64,000 nucleotides of DNA from Pelecanus crispus (Eukaryota > Chordata > Aves > Pelecaniformes > Pelecanidae). Both the position numbers and the translations under genes were made by a program. This document shows, piece after piece, positions 1-12,671 of the stretch. The first letter of the stretch is position 1; each line of letters starts with the position of its first letter. The stretch is taken from positions 19,945,296 to 20,009,295 of the forward strand of contig NC_134646.1 of NCBI RefSeq assembly GCF_030463565.1. The letters are read 5' to 3'. A model generated the notes under the pieces. That model ran no database searches. It saw nothing but the letters and a program-made list of their open reading frames with translations, and had not been told where the DNA came from.

Positions 1-3000
1 AAACCAAGACACTCCAAACCCCAAAACATTTGAGAGAAGCATGCTTTGAGTCCTGAAGGATAAAGGAGGCAAATTTGCATGCATGTTCAGTGAGTTATTT
101 TGTAAGTATGTTTCCCTGCCTCAGAGGCATCCCCCAAATCTGGGAACACTGCTTTAATGTCTTGTGTCTACTCTGAAAGAAGTTTTGTGTTTTGTGCTGC
201 TTCTGCTTTTATTTGATCTACACATTCCACCCTTGCTAAGAGGACAGGCCTGTCACAACTGAGAGCCACTTGCTCTTCTCCATGTTGCCTGAGACTGCAA
301 GCCTTCTGCTCGGCATAAAGAAACAGACCCAAAAGCAAGGATTTAAGCCCTCAGCTCCTGAACACCAGCGACAGATTGAACCATCAAGCCTTCTGGGCTC
401 CTCTGTTCTCTTCCTGTCCACAACAGACAACTGAAACTTATCCCAAAGTCTGGTCACTACAGGCGCCTAGCAGGACCCTATGTGAGCAAGCTTCCTATAG
501 CCACCTACAGCTATGTCCCAAATGTGAAGAGCAGTACCTCACCTCCTGCCTTAGGACTCGCTATGAGTCAGGTTGGTGACTCTGGCCTCGTGCTCTGCCT
601 CCCTCCGAGGTGGCTCTTGGAGTTGGCGCTTCTCTGCCCTCCCTGCCTCCTCCGTCTCGGCCACGGCACTGACTGGAGCCCCATGCCAGGAGAATGACAG
701 CACTGCTGAGCCATGCAATTAGGGTCTGGCCCAAACGCCGATGTGTTAATTAAGAACAGAATGAAGTTCCAAGAGAAAAGTAGGAAGTGCCTAGCTCTGA
801 ATCTCTCTGCTGGAGCTGACCCAGTCTCCCGCAGACCAGATGAGTAACAGTGCAGCTAAAGCACCAGGACATTGGCTAGAGGTCTGTGGAGCTCCTTCCC
901 CAGCTCTTCTAGCTGCTCCACTTTCAGAAAGCACAGGAGTGTGAGGGCCCCACAGGGATTTTATGTACCAAGTGCACTCTCTTCCCTGATCTGCTGCACC
1001 CAGGATGCAGATGCCACTGCTGTGACTGCCCTGCTAGGTGACAGAGGCTCTGTTCCCCGCTGCGGGAGGTGTGAAAGAGAACTGTTGGTATCACAAACCC
1101 TGTAGCTGTGTTTGTAAGCTACATGGCCAGGCACCATGCTCATACACTGTTTTGCAGTCATCCATACTGTCGAATGTTAGCCTGCTTCCTGGCATAGTTT
1201 TGGCCCATAACCGTGTCTGGCAGCGCATGCTCTGGCATAGCGTAGGGCAGTGCAAGCCCTGGTACCCAGCTGCTTGGCAGGCCGCGTGGGTGAGACCATC
1301 TGCTTTGCAAGAGGAGTGGAAGTTTATGGACACAGAAGCCTTCCAAGGACACCATTCAGATCAACACTGAATAAAACAAAGGAGCAGCTGTGATAGTTTC
1401 CCTTTGCCCACTGTATATGCAGACCTGACTGGTCTGAAATTTGAGAGGCTCATTATTAGAGGAAAGAACAACATTTAACAACAATATTTAATGACAATAT
1501 TTAACATTCATAATTACAGTCTTCGTCATGAAAGGTAGAATTTTCAAGAATCTCTAAGTGGCTTCAGTTCATCTTACTCACGTCGAATCTTACTGAATAG
1601 CATGGATTAAAACTCCCCACAGCACTACAGCCTGATCTGTCTCTTTAGCAAAGTCTGAGAGTACTTCTTCGGAGACTGGCTCTGCTGCATTTTTCCAAAG
1701 TCCTTGGATCCTACTTAGAATGTCAGGAGATTTATCCCAAAGTGTGTTTCTTGTCACAAACCTAGGCCACTTACAAGTGAAAATAATGGCTGTACATCGT
1801 ATTGCCACTGTCTGCTAGCACTGAGGTCTCACCCTCATGATTGGGGCAATACTCATAGTATTTTAATGCTTGCAGGTAATACCAGTTTGCATAAAAAAAT
1901 ATGCAATTTTAGGCATTTCAGAACATTGCTTTCTAAATGCACAGAACTTCCTGAACCCAGCAGTTCAATGAAAGAGCATTTGGTTTTGTTTGTTTGTATT
2001 TTTTTTCCCTACTGCTCCACTGCAATTAAGCATTTGAGATCACTGGCTGTTCATAGTGTTGCAGAACTGTCTGCAAAATTCCGTTCTGAAACAAATTTTT
2101 GGTATGCTAAACCTTTCAGATTCTTTCATGCTGCATCTACTATCTGACCATGCATTTTGCTCTTTTCCAAGCAGGTCTCTTGCTTTCTGTACTTACGCTA
2201 CAGTTCAAGCTCACCACTAAGAGGATCGCAGTTTTACTGCAAAACCTCTATTAGAGCATGAATAAACTTACATTTATCCAGCAAGGCAGGTGTTACTAGG
2301 AGTAAACACGTTCTCATACAAACTATTTCCTCCCTGCATTCTCAGCCTTTTAATGTTCACAGCCAGTAGCCAATCATTTTCCAAAACATCACAATCAAAA
2401 TGTTTTTCAAGAAACATTCTAGTTAAACAGATGCTGCAACAGGAAGATATGCTCATTGCTCAAAAATAATCCAGTGACAATAGTGACTGTGTTTTTATAT
2501 TAAGGCATTCCAGACAGTCATGTTCACTAGTATCTACCAGCTTGCTAATCATGAGGTAATCTCTAAAATCCCAAACACTGAGCAGGAACTTGCACTAATC
2601 TTTTGATGACCACATAGCTTTGATGATGAAATGCTGCTGCTTTCCTTTGAGGAGCTGACCTGGAATATAGTACATAAGAAGTCATAGCACTGACACCTGC
2701 ACTCTAAGAGAGGTGGAAAATTGAAGATCATGTAATAACTGTTTTTACTGTTATGCAGAGGCAGTGGTCTGCATTTACTCTCATCTAGTGATTTCTGTAT
2801 AGTCACACTGAAATTATACTAGCAAAAGACAAGATTCAAGTCTCTCAGGTACGAAAAACAATGAGGGGGAAAAAAAATTATCCGGAGCTCAATTCTCAAA
2901 GCCCTTAAAGCATACACGTGCAGTTAAGACCAGTTCTGGCTGCACAGCCTAATCATGAGTATTATCTTCCCAGCTGAACACTTTGTTCGTGTGGTACATT

Positions 3001-6000
3001 TCCACTTCCATCCTCCTCTCTCTCTTTGACATAAAATGTATCAAGAGCCCTTTTAAACACAAGCACAATTCCAAGGGGATTTTAATGAGCTTGTCTGGGA
3101 GGAGGCTACACCATGATTCACAGCAAGCAAAGTAATATGGGACATAAAAAAGATAAAACATTTTAGATGAATTGGTTATTTCCTTAGAAGTACCCTTTTA
3201 GGTCACTTAGAGCTACACATCAGTTCCTGTGAATTTAATGAATACTTTCAGCCAAAAAAAGTGTAAAATATTTTGAGGAAGGTAAATTGAGCTAAGTTTA
3301 ATTTTACAGGGGAAAACCAAATGCAAGCTTTTTTTTTTTTTTAAATTAAGTCACCAAGACAAAATACGTGATTTCCATGGCTCTGATAGGGAAAAAAAAA
3401 AACCCCTTTACTCTGTGATACAACAATGCAGATCCTGCTTCACAAAGGCTCTGCGTTTTATACATACAGGCTAGCTGTTATATGACAGATCTCTGTTTGG
3501 CCAAGGAAGCTCTGCTTGGGCCACACAGCTAATACGGGTCACAGGATACATCAGGATCGCCCTGTGCCAGTTTAAAATGACACATTTTACAATTGTTTCT
3601 CATTTCATGCTCTCTCTCCTCAGGAGCAAGGAACAGATAAAAAGGAACGAATGGCAGCATGTGCCAAACAGAGGTGTATTCTCCTTTAAGCAGGGTGATG
3701 TAAGTTCATGTATACCGCAGGCCCCTATGTAAGAAAGCAAGAGCACAGATTTTTCAGACAGTTATTTTTCAAGCCATGGATTGTTTCAATCTTGCCCTGT
3801 CACACACAACACTGTCTTTACATCTGCAGCCTCAGAAGTCATCAAACTTAGGACACTGTACACAGTGACGTTAAGCACAGATCCTCTGAAGTTCTTAAAC
3901 ACATAATATGGGCCGCAGACAACCAAATCCTAAAGCGTTATCCTCAAAACTCTAAAGGCAGTTTTAGATAATGTCTGTGCTGTGCGATGCTGAGCTACCT
4001 CAGTGCTAGCTCAAAGGCACTGAGAAAGAGATGTTTTGCATATATCTAGATAGCCCCATGCTTCTCTGCTACCTTGGAGCCTGGCAGCGGTACAGCTGTG
4101 TTAGTGCAGCTCTGTAGTAACATGGTTGGGAAAGGGATTGTTCTTCATTCAGCAGCTAACTTGAGGATCTCTGGATGATGCCAAGTGACACAGTGCGAAC
4201 CTATACTCAGTGCATGACATCTTCTTGGCAAGATACAACTATCTGGCATTCAGTCTCTACCCGAAGCCTCCTCAAGATAGGTGTTTATGCTCCTGCACGA
4301 TCTCACCCTATAGGCATATCTGACACCTACGGATTTATCTGAGCTTAGCACACAAAGCCACAGTCACTCAACACCCAAAGATACTTTGCACCCAAGCCTA
4401 TGTCCTGTCAGGTCATGATTTCTCTTTTGGACCAAATGAACTTCATATTTCCCCCTGAAGAGTAATGCTGGGGGTGGGGGCAGGATATGTGCAGGAATCA
4501 GCTAGTTAAGCTTTCACAGTTGGCCCTTCAGTTAATATATCTGCTTCTCTCTTCTTTTTTTTTTTTTTTTTTTAGAATTGTTATTATCAGGGAGTAGCAA
4601 TATTTTTAAATTAGTTTTTCAGAGGGCATTCCTGTTCTCAAAGCATCCCTGCTTGATAAAGTCTCTAGCCCCTGCCTGACTGGGCACAGTTTGAAACTAT
4701 TTCTTAGTTTGTTAACATTAATCCTGGATACAAGATGTATTAAAAATAGACAGCAGAAAGACACATGACAATAAAGGCCAGTTTTAAGAATCTGTGTTTT
4801 AATTTGTTGCATTTCTCAGTTTAATAAGTCAGCCTTTACAGCAAAGAGATAAAGTATTGAAGTCTTACAGATCCCTTAAAGCCAACCAACCAACAAAGTA
4901 GTTTAGCAACCACCCAGGCCTAATTAGATTATTTTAAATGACCACTAATCCTGCTACGAAACTTCCAATTCCGTAGGCTCTACATTGCCTAACTTCAGAT
5001 ACAGTCCAAAGCTTGGGAGTCTGAGGTCCCTTTCACTACTAATATGCATTATGCAGCATAGCATATGCACGCTAGTCTTTTGTGTTCTGAAATTATTGTT
5101 GCAGAGCTAAGGTGATGACTGAATTAAATACATCAGGAGACTAATCAGATTTCTGTTTCCTAAACTTTAATTCCTGACCAGTGTAATTTAACAAATATTA
5201 ACTTTATTTTCTAGAAGTTTTCTGATTCTACAATTGCTAACCAAATGAGCCGGTATAGTTTTAAACTCAAGTCTTTAAGAGAACCCAGTTACATAAGTTA
5301 TTTTATATTTACTGACAGAACAAAAGAAAAGCAGTTACCAGAACAGTCACAATGGATCGCCAGCAATCCAGCCTCAAAATTTCTCCATGTTCAGGAAAAG
5401 GTAACCTCTTTCTGTCATCAGAGATTACACACCACACATGTAAATCACTACTTGCAAGGACTCAGTAGATAAATGTATCTGAGGGCAGGAGGGGAGCACT
5501 GTGCCAAAACCCCCAATCGCAGCAAAACTGAACAATGGCATCTTTGTGGGTTGAAGGCCTGATCAAACTACTACTGAAGTTGATGGGAGCCTTTTCAGTG
5601 GTTTCCAGGGGTGTTGGATGAGAGCCACAATACAATTTTTGCCTTTAAAAACTCCAAAATAAATGTACATCTCCTCCTAAACACATTATATGTATATTCT
5701 GTGTGGAACTATAAACCTCCAGCCACTCATTCTCAGATAAGCACAGATTTATAAAACACCTTCCTGCTTTTCAGCAGAATTGTGTTGTATTCAGGAAAAA
5801 AGGAAATCCTAGAATTATTATGCACATCTATAGAGGTGAACTTGGCATGCAGCACAAGAGTCCAGCTTTCAATTCTGCAGTATGTAACTGGAAAAACTAT
5901 TGAGTTATTTAGCTGTAGGGCTGGAGGCGGAGGGCATTTTAAGTTGGCTAGCTGTGCTTGCTTTTGTACAAGGCAGTTATTTAAGAAGACTCTGTACTTC

Positions 6001-6850
6001 CCGGGGCATGTATTTCTTTAATAAGGTCTGTCTTCAATTCTAACAGCCTGTAAAACATTCCTAGCCAACTCTTTTCAAGTTCTCAAGTCAAGCTTTAAGC
6101 AAAATGGGACCAAGACTTACCCTTATTGCTCCACAGGCAGAAAGAGGCACTACAAATGAAGAGACTGAAACAAACCTGGGGGAAAGCGTGTAATGGGGAA
6201 ACGTATCCCTGCACTGAAGGGGGTGTACGGCAGTACTGTGTGAGGCACATGTATATATATATATATACGCTGTATGGGCCAGAGCTGGTGGACAGCTGGG
6301 AAGGAAGGAGCTGCAGAAGCTGCAGCCTTTTCCTCTCTCCCCTAGCCCCTTCTCTCTCTGAACTCATGGAGAGCAGTTTCTCCAAAATCTGAAGCGGGAT
6401 CACTCTGATCTGCATTACCTAGGAGACTGCAGTAGTTCAGATTTTGGGGGTGGACAGGGTGATGGTATTTCTTGGGAATCGTTCTGCCTGCCTCTGCTTC
6501 CCATTGAAGGGCAGATTTTTTATGTGCCAAGAAAAGGACATAAGCTTTGGTACATGGCGTTGAACCAGAAAAGGGAAACATGGTTATGAGAGAATAGCAA
6601 GCCAACAGACTCATTGTCACTGTGAAACCGTCCAGGGATGGATGCCTAGCACATGCTCCAGCAGCACTCGTGTGCCTTTACTCATGTGCAAATTTTGGTT
6701 TTGTTTAAATTGGCCCGGAAAATATATTTTTCACAGAAACCACTCTCTCGTGGAAAGAGAACAGAGACCAACTATAGCAAGAAGAGTAACTATTCTCATG
6801 TGCCGCTTGATAGACGAGCGGCACCGGCACAGAAGGATTAGCCACCCTGC
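1..6850. other. Intergenic region left of KLHL8; no supported gene
   Basis: Mostly AT-rich unique sequence with only short open frames. AATAAA at 1370-1375 could end a plus-strand transcript from a gene off the left edge; in human an HSD17B gene sits here in the same orientation, but I see no coding exon of it. T-rich tracts occur at about 3331-3342 and 4554-4574, and an (AT)n run at about 6252-6267. A minus-strand frame at 1590-1808 has protein-like composition but no recognisable family. Confidence 0.6.
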
Positions 6851-7499
6851 GCAGCCATCAGCTCTTGCCGACCCCCGTGGCCCTCCTCCGTCCGAGAAGG
6901 TGAAGCAAAGCACGGCCAGAGCAACTCACGTCAGCACCCCTGCATCAAAGCCTGCCCTTGGAGCAGCGGCAGCTGCTTTGTGCGCTCACCGTAACCTGCC
7001 TGCGCTGAAATAAACTCTGCCGCCGGCCCACGGTTACACAGCGACGGAGCGCGAGGTCCTGTTTTTAGGGCGAAGCTTGCCTTCGCCCCTCTTTTCTTCC
7101 ACCGCACCATTTCACAGCAGCAAGACCCTCACCTGCAGCTGCCGACCCTCACAGCGCCTGTTTTGCCCGTGTTTCTTAAAAGGTGGCCCTGGAACTACAG
7201 GTGCTGTCGCACGCTCGAGCCCTCGCAGCACAAAACTCCCGCCCCGCCAGGTCCAGCGTGGTGCCGGGGAAACGCCGCGAGGCGTAAAACCGGCAGCACG
7301 GGCTCGGACACCGACCAGGCCCTTCCTTCGCCTGACGGGGTTCCTTGGGGGGGGAGGAAGGGACGTGCTGGCTGTTGGTAATGCCACGGGCCACGCTGGA
7401 AGGAGCCCGACATGGCGGAGCCTCGCCGCGCCGGGGCGCGCACCGAGCACCCGCCACGGGCGCGAGGCAGCCCCCGCGCGGGCTGCGCCCCCGCCCCCC

Positions 7500-7648
7500 C
7501 CACGAGGCAGCCCCTGCCCCAACGGCCGCCCCGCCCTCCCTGGCGCGGCGCATGCGCCCCGCCGCCCTGCCCCGCGCGGGCGCGCGCCCCCCTCCTCCCG
7601 GCCGGCCGGCCCGCCGCCGCCGGAGCCCGGCTCTCCGCCGCAGCGCAG
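7500..7648 (+). other. KLHL8: KLHL8 non-coding exon 1 (5' end approximate)
   Basis: The exon lies in the CpG island and ends at a strong donor, CGCAG followed by GTGAGC, with the exon's last base at 7648. No frame here needs to be coding, because the KLHL8 start codon sits in the next exon at 17207. The 5' boundary is a guess: the promoter is TATA-less and the transcription start cannot be read from sequence. The resulting first intron would be 9451 bp (7649-17099). Confidence 0.6.
7548..7557. promoter_or_regulatory. NRF-1 palindromic binding site
   Basis: The ten bases GCGCATGCGC exactly match the NRF-1 consensus and lie about 90 bp upstream of the exon 1 donor, where core-promoter NRF-1 sites usually fall. 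Occupancy is inferred, not shown. Confidence 0.6.
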
Positions 7649-10600
7649 GTGAGCGGGGCGGGCGCCGGGAGGGAACCGCGTCTCTCCTCCGAGCCGGCGG
7701 GGCCGCCGCCGCCGCCTCCCCCCCACCCCCCGCCTTCCCCTGCCGCGGGAGGGCTGCACCCCGCTGCCGGGCCCTTCCCCCGCCGCCGTACCGCGCTCGT
7801 CCTCGCTCAGAGCCCGCCGCCGCCATGGTGGGCTGCCCCTGCCCTTATGTAACTCAGCGCCCTCCCCTCAGGTGTAACGCCAAGCGGTCCCGCTTGCTCC
7901 GGCGCGGCCGGGCGGGCTGGTTTTTCCTCCTCCTTGCAGCCCCCCGCGTCCATTCGCAGCCCCGGGGCGCCCCGCCAGCCGCGGGGCAGGGCGGCCCGGA
8001 CCCCGCTGCCGTGAGGCGCTCCTTCAGCCGGGCGGGCGGTAACGGGCCCCGCTCCCTTTCATTGCGAACGGTTATTGCCACGAGCGGCTTCGGAGACCCA
8101 AACCGAGCGTGGATTTCTTGTAAATTAACCCAGAATTGGTGCAGATCACCCAGGGCTGGACTGTGCCCCTTGCATGAGCACGCAGGGGTGGCATGCTGCC
8201 TGGGCTGGCCTCTCCTCGGCATCGGAGGGCTTACTCCTTGGGAGGCGCCCGTGGAGCCCTGCGCTCACAGAGCTCTTAGCTGCCGTGCGATTCCATCACA
8301 GAGACAAAGTCCACGCAAGTAAACGGAGCTGGGAGTCCCTGCATTTCAAGATGCTGCATGTAATTCACTACTGCAGAGACCACAGCCCAAGAAACTAGCA
8401 CCCTGGTCAACTTTATATTGACATCTTCTAATGGATAACAAGTAACGTCACTTCAGTTACCCCAAACCAAATATTTCTTGTGCTAAAAAGCACCAAGAAA
8501 TTACGTGTTGCTACTGGAGAGAGCCTCAGGAGTTCCTAGCCTCTCCTTCCTTCTCAAATAAATGAGAATTTCAGCTGCCATAACTCCACCAGCTCTTTAT
8601 ATCGCCTGCTTGAATTTCCTTCCTGCTTTGATAGGTTCCACCTTCCCATCTCCACTCAAGCTGACTGCTTACTGGCTGCTGGGAAGTATCAGTTGATCAA
8701 GCTCTTATCCATAAGGGCTATGGAGGTAGTTCAGAAACCATATAGGGCCTCCTGGTTCATAGATCTGCATTTCCTCTTTTGCCTAGTCATTCCTGTGTAT
8801 TCTGCAGTAGTAAAAGGTATAAAACTTAGAGATACCTGGCTTTCTGTGCCTGTTGCAAAGGCTTCTGGAAGTATAATCAAGAAACAATTCACACGTGTGA
8901 CTGTAGAAAAGTACCACAGCAAGTAAAATAGCTCATCAGATGTTAACAAGCTAAAACCACAACAGGTGCATCACATGCCTTTGATTGTTTGTAATGGAGG
9001 TTAAGCTGCAAAAGGTTCAGCCACCTTCTTTAAGCAATTGGGTCTGAGGTTTTTGAGTTAGTTTGGGCTGATTCCCCTATAAACTGTGTGAACTCTTGTG
9101 CTTTGTAGACATGTGTCCGCTTTGTAACATGCCAAAATTGTACCTGTAGTTTCTGTGCAGCATGTGATTAGCAGTGTACTCATGACCTGGTTTATTTTAT
9201 AAAGTATTAGTGAGATGTCAGTGTCCTGGCATCCAGTTTTCTAGTTGACCATTTATTTGTAAAAGCAAGTTTAATCAATGTGGTCACAAGAGGACACAAT
9301 TGTTGTGTAATTACTGCCAGTAATCTGATGCAAGGCAGCGTAGTACCATGTTAGCCAGTGTCTTAGTTCCTCCTCAGCAGGCTTCACCAAACAGATTTTG
9401 TAATAATAATTTCCTGCAGGAATAGTTGTAGCTTCCTGGGTTGTGAAGCCTTTTATCACCTCTGCCCCCTCCTGATTTCAAACAGATTTTGAAGGAGCCT
9501 AACAGCTCTGGAACAAAAGGAAGATGATATTGCTTTGTGGTTTGAGCTGTTTGACTTGTGAGTGTAACGTGAGGCTGCAGCCTCAGTGAGCTTTGACTCT
9601 AGACAAGAGAATATGATGATGGTTTACAGCTAAGGCAGAGAGCCCTGAGAGGATGGGGCTGGTGGGTGTATGGGAAACGGTGTTTGGCTACAGCTCTCCG
9701 ATGCTCTGGTGGGTACCATACCTTGATTTACATGTCCAGGGTAAAGGGCAGCTGGCAGATGACTTAGAATGCTCTCCATTAACACTTCCCAGGAAGGGCT
9801 GGACTAAACACTGCTGTGGAGACCATTAACTATTGTTATTTTTAATCAGGTCTATCAGAGAAGACAATGGTGCCTCTCCTTGGTAAGGGCCTGTTCTGTG
9901 TTCTTACAAATGTAAAGTACTAGTTAAAATTTTTATTACCTATCAACGCTTCACTATGCTCCCAAGAATTACACTGATTTGCAGTGTTTTTTCTTTTGTG
10001 TTCTACTTTTTGGATATTCCCAAGGTTACCTTGCATAAATAAGTAACTTCTTAAGTACACCTGTATCTGCAAAGCAGGGTCCTTCTGTGCTGTTCTGGGG
10101 CTTCTGATGGATTTTGGTGGTGGTTCTGAAGCAAAAGGAAATCAAGTGTAAGTAAATCGTGGCATATTAGGTTGTCTGTTTGGTTTTGATTATGCAAAAT
10201 TGAACAAAATTTTCAACCTGTCATCCCATAAGGCCCAGAACACAGTTGGCCTTTCTGGTGTTTGATAGAAACTGGGATTAAACCTCAGTAGAACTTTGTT
10301 GAGCATATTCATATATTGGATCAAAGGAAGTAGGGAAGAAGCTGTCTCAAACCAGGATTAAGGGATTGCCAGGCAGAATGATTTCCAAAATGAGATTTTA
10401 TCCATGTTTCATGCTCTAAAAAACACCTTTTCTGTCCTTTTTCTGTTGCATTTTTCCAAGAAAGAGCATTCACTGTTTGTGTGTCTACAGCACTGATAGG
10501 GTTTTGGTTACAGAAGCAGATGAAAGATGGTGCCAACTGTACCCATTTCACTGTTTTCTGAACTACCTGTGTGACAAGTAACACAAAACAATACTACATG

Positions 10601-12131
10601 TCAGTCTTTGCTACAAAGAACCTTTGAAATACTGAAAGGATCTAGAAATTTTATATTAGTGTTGTCTAAGAAAAAAAAAGAATTCTGAATTTCTACAAAA
10701 GGAAGCCTGGTGGTTTTAAACAAGCTAAACCAGTTAGATGTGTGGTTTCTGTTTTTGTTTTTTCTTTTTTTCCTCCTGTTAAATTAACTTTCTGCTGAAA
10801 AGTACCGTAGGCTTAGGCTTGTAATACAGTGTGTAACTTGAATTTTCCCATGTTTTCCAACCTTCTCTGATTTGACCTAATTAGTATGGGCATCTGAGCA
10901 GTTTTGCATAAGGTTTCCGTAACTCCTTTGATGTAATTGGTAAATGGAGGAGGGGAGAGCACTGACATTTTTCTACACTATTTTGTCTATCATTCCCTCT
11001 CACCCCCCCATTCCTTCTTGGTGATGCAGCTGTAACCAGACTGAACAGCGAACAGCTGCTTGCGCAGTCCCTGCCAAAGCTGCTGCTTGGCTGCAGTTTG
11101 CACTGCAGCTGCCTCCTGCCCTTCCCACTTCTCTCCCTCTGTCTCTTCCTTAGCTCTGCCAGCTGCCCACTTTTCAAATGTTCGAGTTTCCTTAGTACAA
11201 CACAGGACAACAGCTAGATCTGTTCTGTTAGCTAGATTAAACTGGAGGCGATCTTGTCACTGCATATGCTTACCTAATCTTGTGGTCAGCAGCACCACTG
11301 TGTAAATACTTGCAGAGAGTCATCAGGCTCTGTATTAGACAAGTTAATTTTACACAGCCACACATACAGACTTGTATATATTTATATGCCTGCAGTCTGT
11401 TCGTACTCAAGTCACTTCCAAAACCTCCCTGCTCATAGGGCTACAAACTTTGCATTTACAGAAGGCAAATTTCTCATCTCCTTCAATTAAAAGGCCCTTT
11501 TGCTTCCTGAGTGAGCTAACTGCCCTTCTCTGCACAGATAATGATGTGATTTTTGTTCATCTTGTGGGTGGATAACCAAAATTACGTACAGGATAGTTGG
11601 CGAAACTTCACCTGTATCTTGATTTCTCCTGGACTTGTGCTGCCTTTTTTCCAACTTCAGTACCACTGCTCATAAAAGAGCATTGGATTTTTGGGTATCA
11701 TAATACTGCTCATCTGAACACTGCCTATTTCAGATTATAGTGGGAATCTTGGGTTTGTTTCTGTTCTGTGTCACTGAAATGTCTTCCTCCCTTGTGTCAG
11801 TGGAAGAACGAGGACAATCCCCTCTTTCTGAGGCGCTGTCTCCCAAGCTACCTGACAAGGGGACGAGGCCATGTACTCCCAACATCTAGGTTGGCTTGTC
11901 GTCCGGGATTCCTGGGGTTTAATTTCATGACAGGGGAAAATAGAGTGATGTTCATTCACGTCCTGCCACTGCCTAATGTCTTCCACTTCTTTTTGCTTCA
12001 AAATTGTTTGAGATATTTTACCTCTACTGAACATAAATACTCTATGTGACTTGAGGAATTTTACACTTAATACAGTTTCAGATTTAGCTAGAATGTCTGA
12101 ATCAAAATTGCTTCACTTTAGGATGTTACTG
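7649..12131 (+). other. KLHL8: KLHL8 intron 1, first part
   Basis: No coding exon, RNA gene or clear repeat was recognised after the CpG island fades near 8060. The sequence looks like unique AT-rich intron. Confidence 0.7.
12127..12131. repeat. Target site duplication, left copy (TACTG)
   Basis: TACTG directly precedes the LTR and is repeated at 12672-12676 directly after it. This fixes the element ends and shows a single integration followed by LTR-LTR recombination. Confidence 0.8.
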
Positions 12132-12671
12132 TGTCCTGGTTTCAGCTGGGATAGAGTTAATTTTCTTCCTAGTAGCAGGCATAGTGCTGTGTTTTGGATT
12201 TAGCATGAGAATAATGTTGATAACACACTGATGTTTTAGTTGTTGCTAAGTAGTGCTTACACTAGTAAAGGACTTTTCAGCTTCTCATGCCCTGCCAGCA
12301 AGAAGCCAGGAGGGGGCACAGCCAGGACATCTGACCCAAACTGGCCGAAGATCCCTTCCATACCATATGACGTCATGCTCAGTATATAAACTGAGTTGGC
12401 TGGGGGGGCAGTGATAACTGCTCAGGGACTGGCTGGGCATCCATTGGCAGGCGGTGAGCAATTGCATCGTGCATCACTTGCTTTGTATATTACTGCTACT
12501 ACTATTTTACTTTATTTTACTTCAGTTATTAAGCTGTTTTTATCTCAACCCATGAGTTTTCTCACTTTTCTGATTCTCTCCCCCATCCCACTGGGGGCGG
12601 GGGTGTGTGTATGCACGCACGAGCAAATGGCTTTGTGGTGCTTAGTTGCTGGCTAGGGTTCAACCACGACG
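12132..12671 (+). mobile_element. Solo LTR of an avian endogenous retrovirus (ERVL-like), intact target duplication
   Basis: The element starts TGTCCTGGTTTCAGCTGG and ends CAACCACGACG. It is flanked on both sides by the 5-bp direct repeat TACTG (12127-12131 and 12672-12676). A 5-bp duplication is typical of class III (ERVL) integrations. Inside are a CRE palindrome TGACGTCA (12368-12375) and TATATAAA (12383-12390), so transcription would run rightwards, in the same sense as KLHL8. The last base is G where a canonical LTR has A. No gag, pol or env sequence adjoins it, so it is a recombined solo LTR. It matches the copy at 53811-54392 in opposite orientation. Confidence 0.88.

Larger units (their letters stand above)
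6850..8060. promoter_or_regulatory. CpG island promoter of KLHL8
   Basis: Sharply GC- and CpG-rich sequence, densest at about 7400-7850, stands in AT-rich surroundings. It contains a perfect NRF-1 palindrome GCGCATGCGC at 7548-7557 and a YY1-like ATGGCGG at 7412-7418. No TATA box is evident near the predicted exon 1. This is the usual layout of a housekeeping-type, dispersed-start vertebrate promoter. Many open frames on both strands here (up to 325 codons) are artefacts of low stop-codon density in GC-rich DNA. Confidence 0.8.

Noticed and set aside
1-6850. Last exon of an HSD17B gene expected by human synteny
   Set aside because: I searched the readable frames for the short-chain dehydrogenase C-terminus and found nothing convincing.
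7112-7826. Minus-strand frames of 215-216 codons suggesting a divergent gene
   Set aside because: Same GC-rich artefact as the plus-strand frames; no splice-linked exons to the left and no domain.
7648-8060. Second promoter or separate gene in the downstream half of the CpG island
   Set aside because: A CpG island normally extends past the first exon; no independent splice structure is visible.
7077-8322. Long plus-strand frames of 146-325 codons in the CpG island
   Set aside because: Several frames are open on both strands at once, composition is Arg/Ala/Pro/Gly-rich, and there are no family motifs. This is expected in GC-rich DNA. Only the Kozak-perfect sub-frame is kept as a weak observation.
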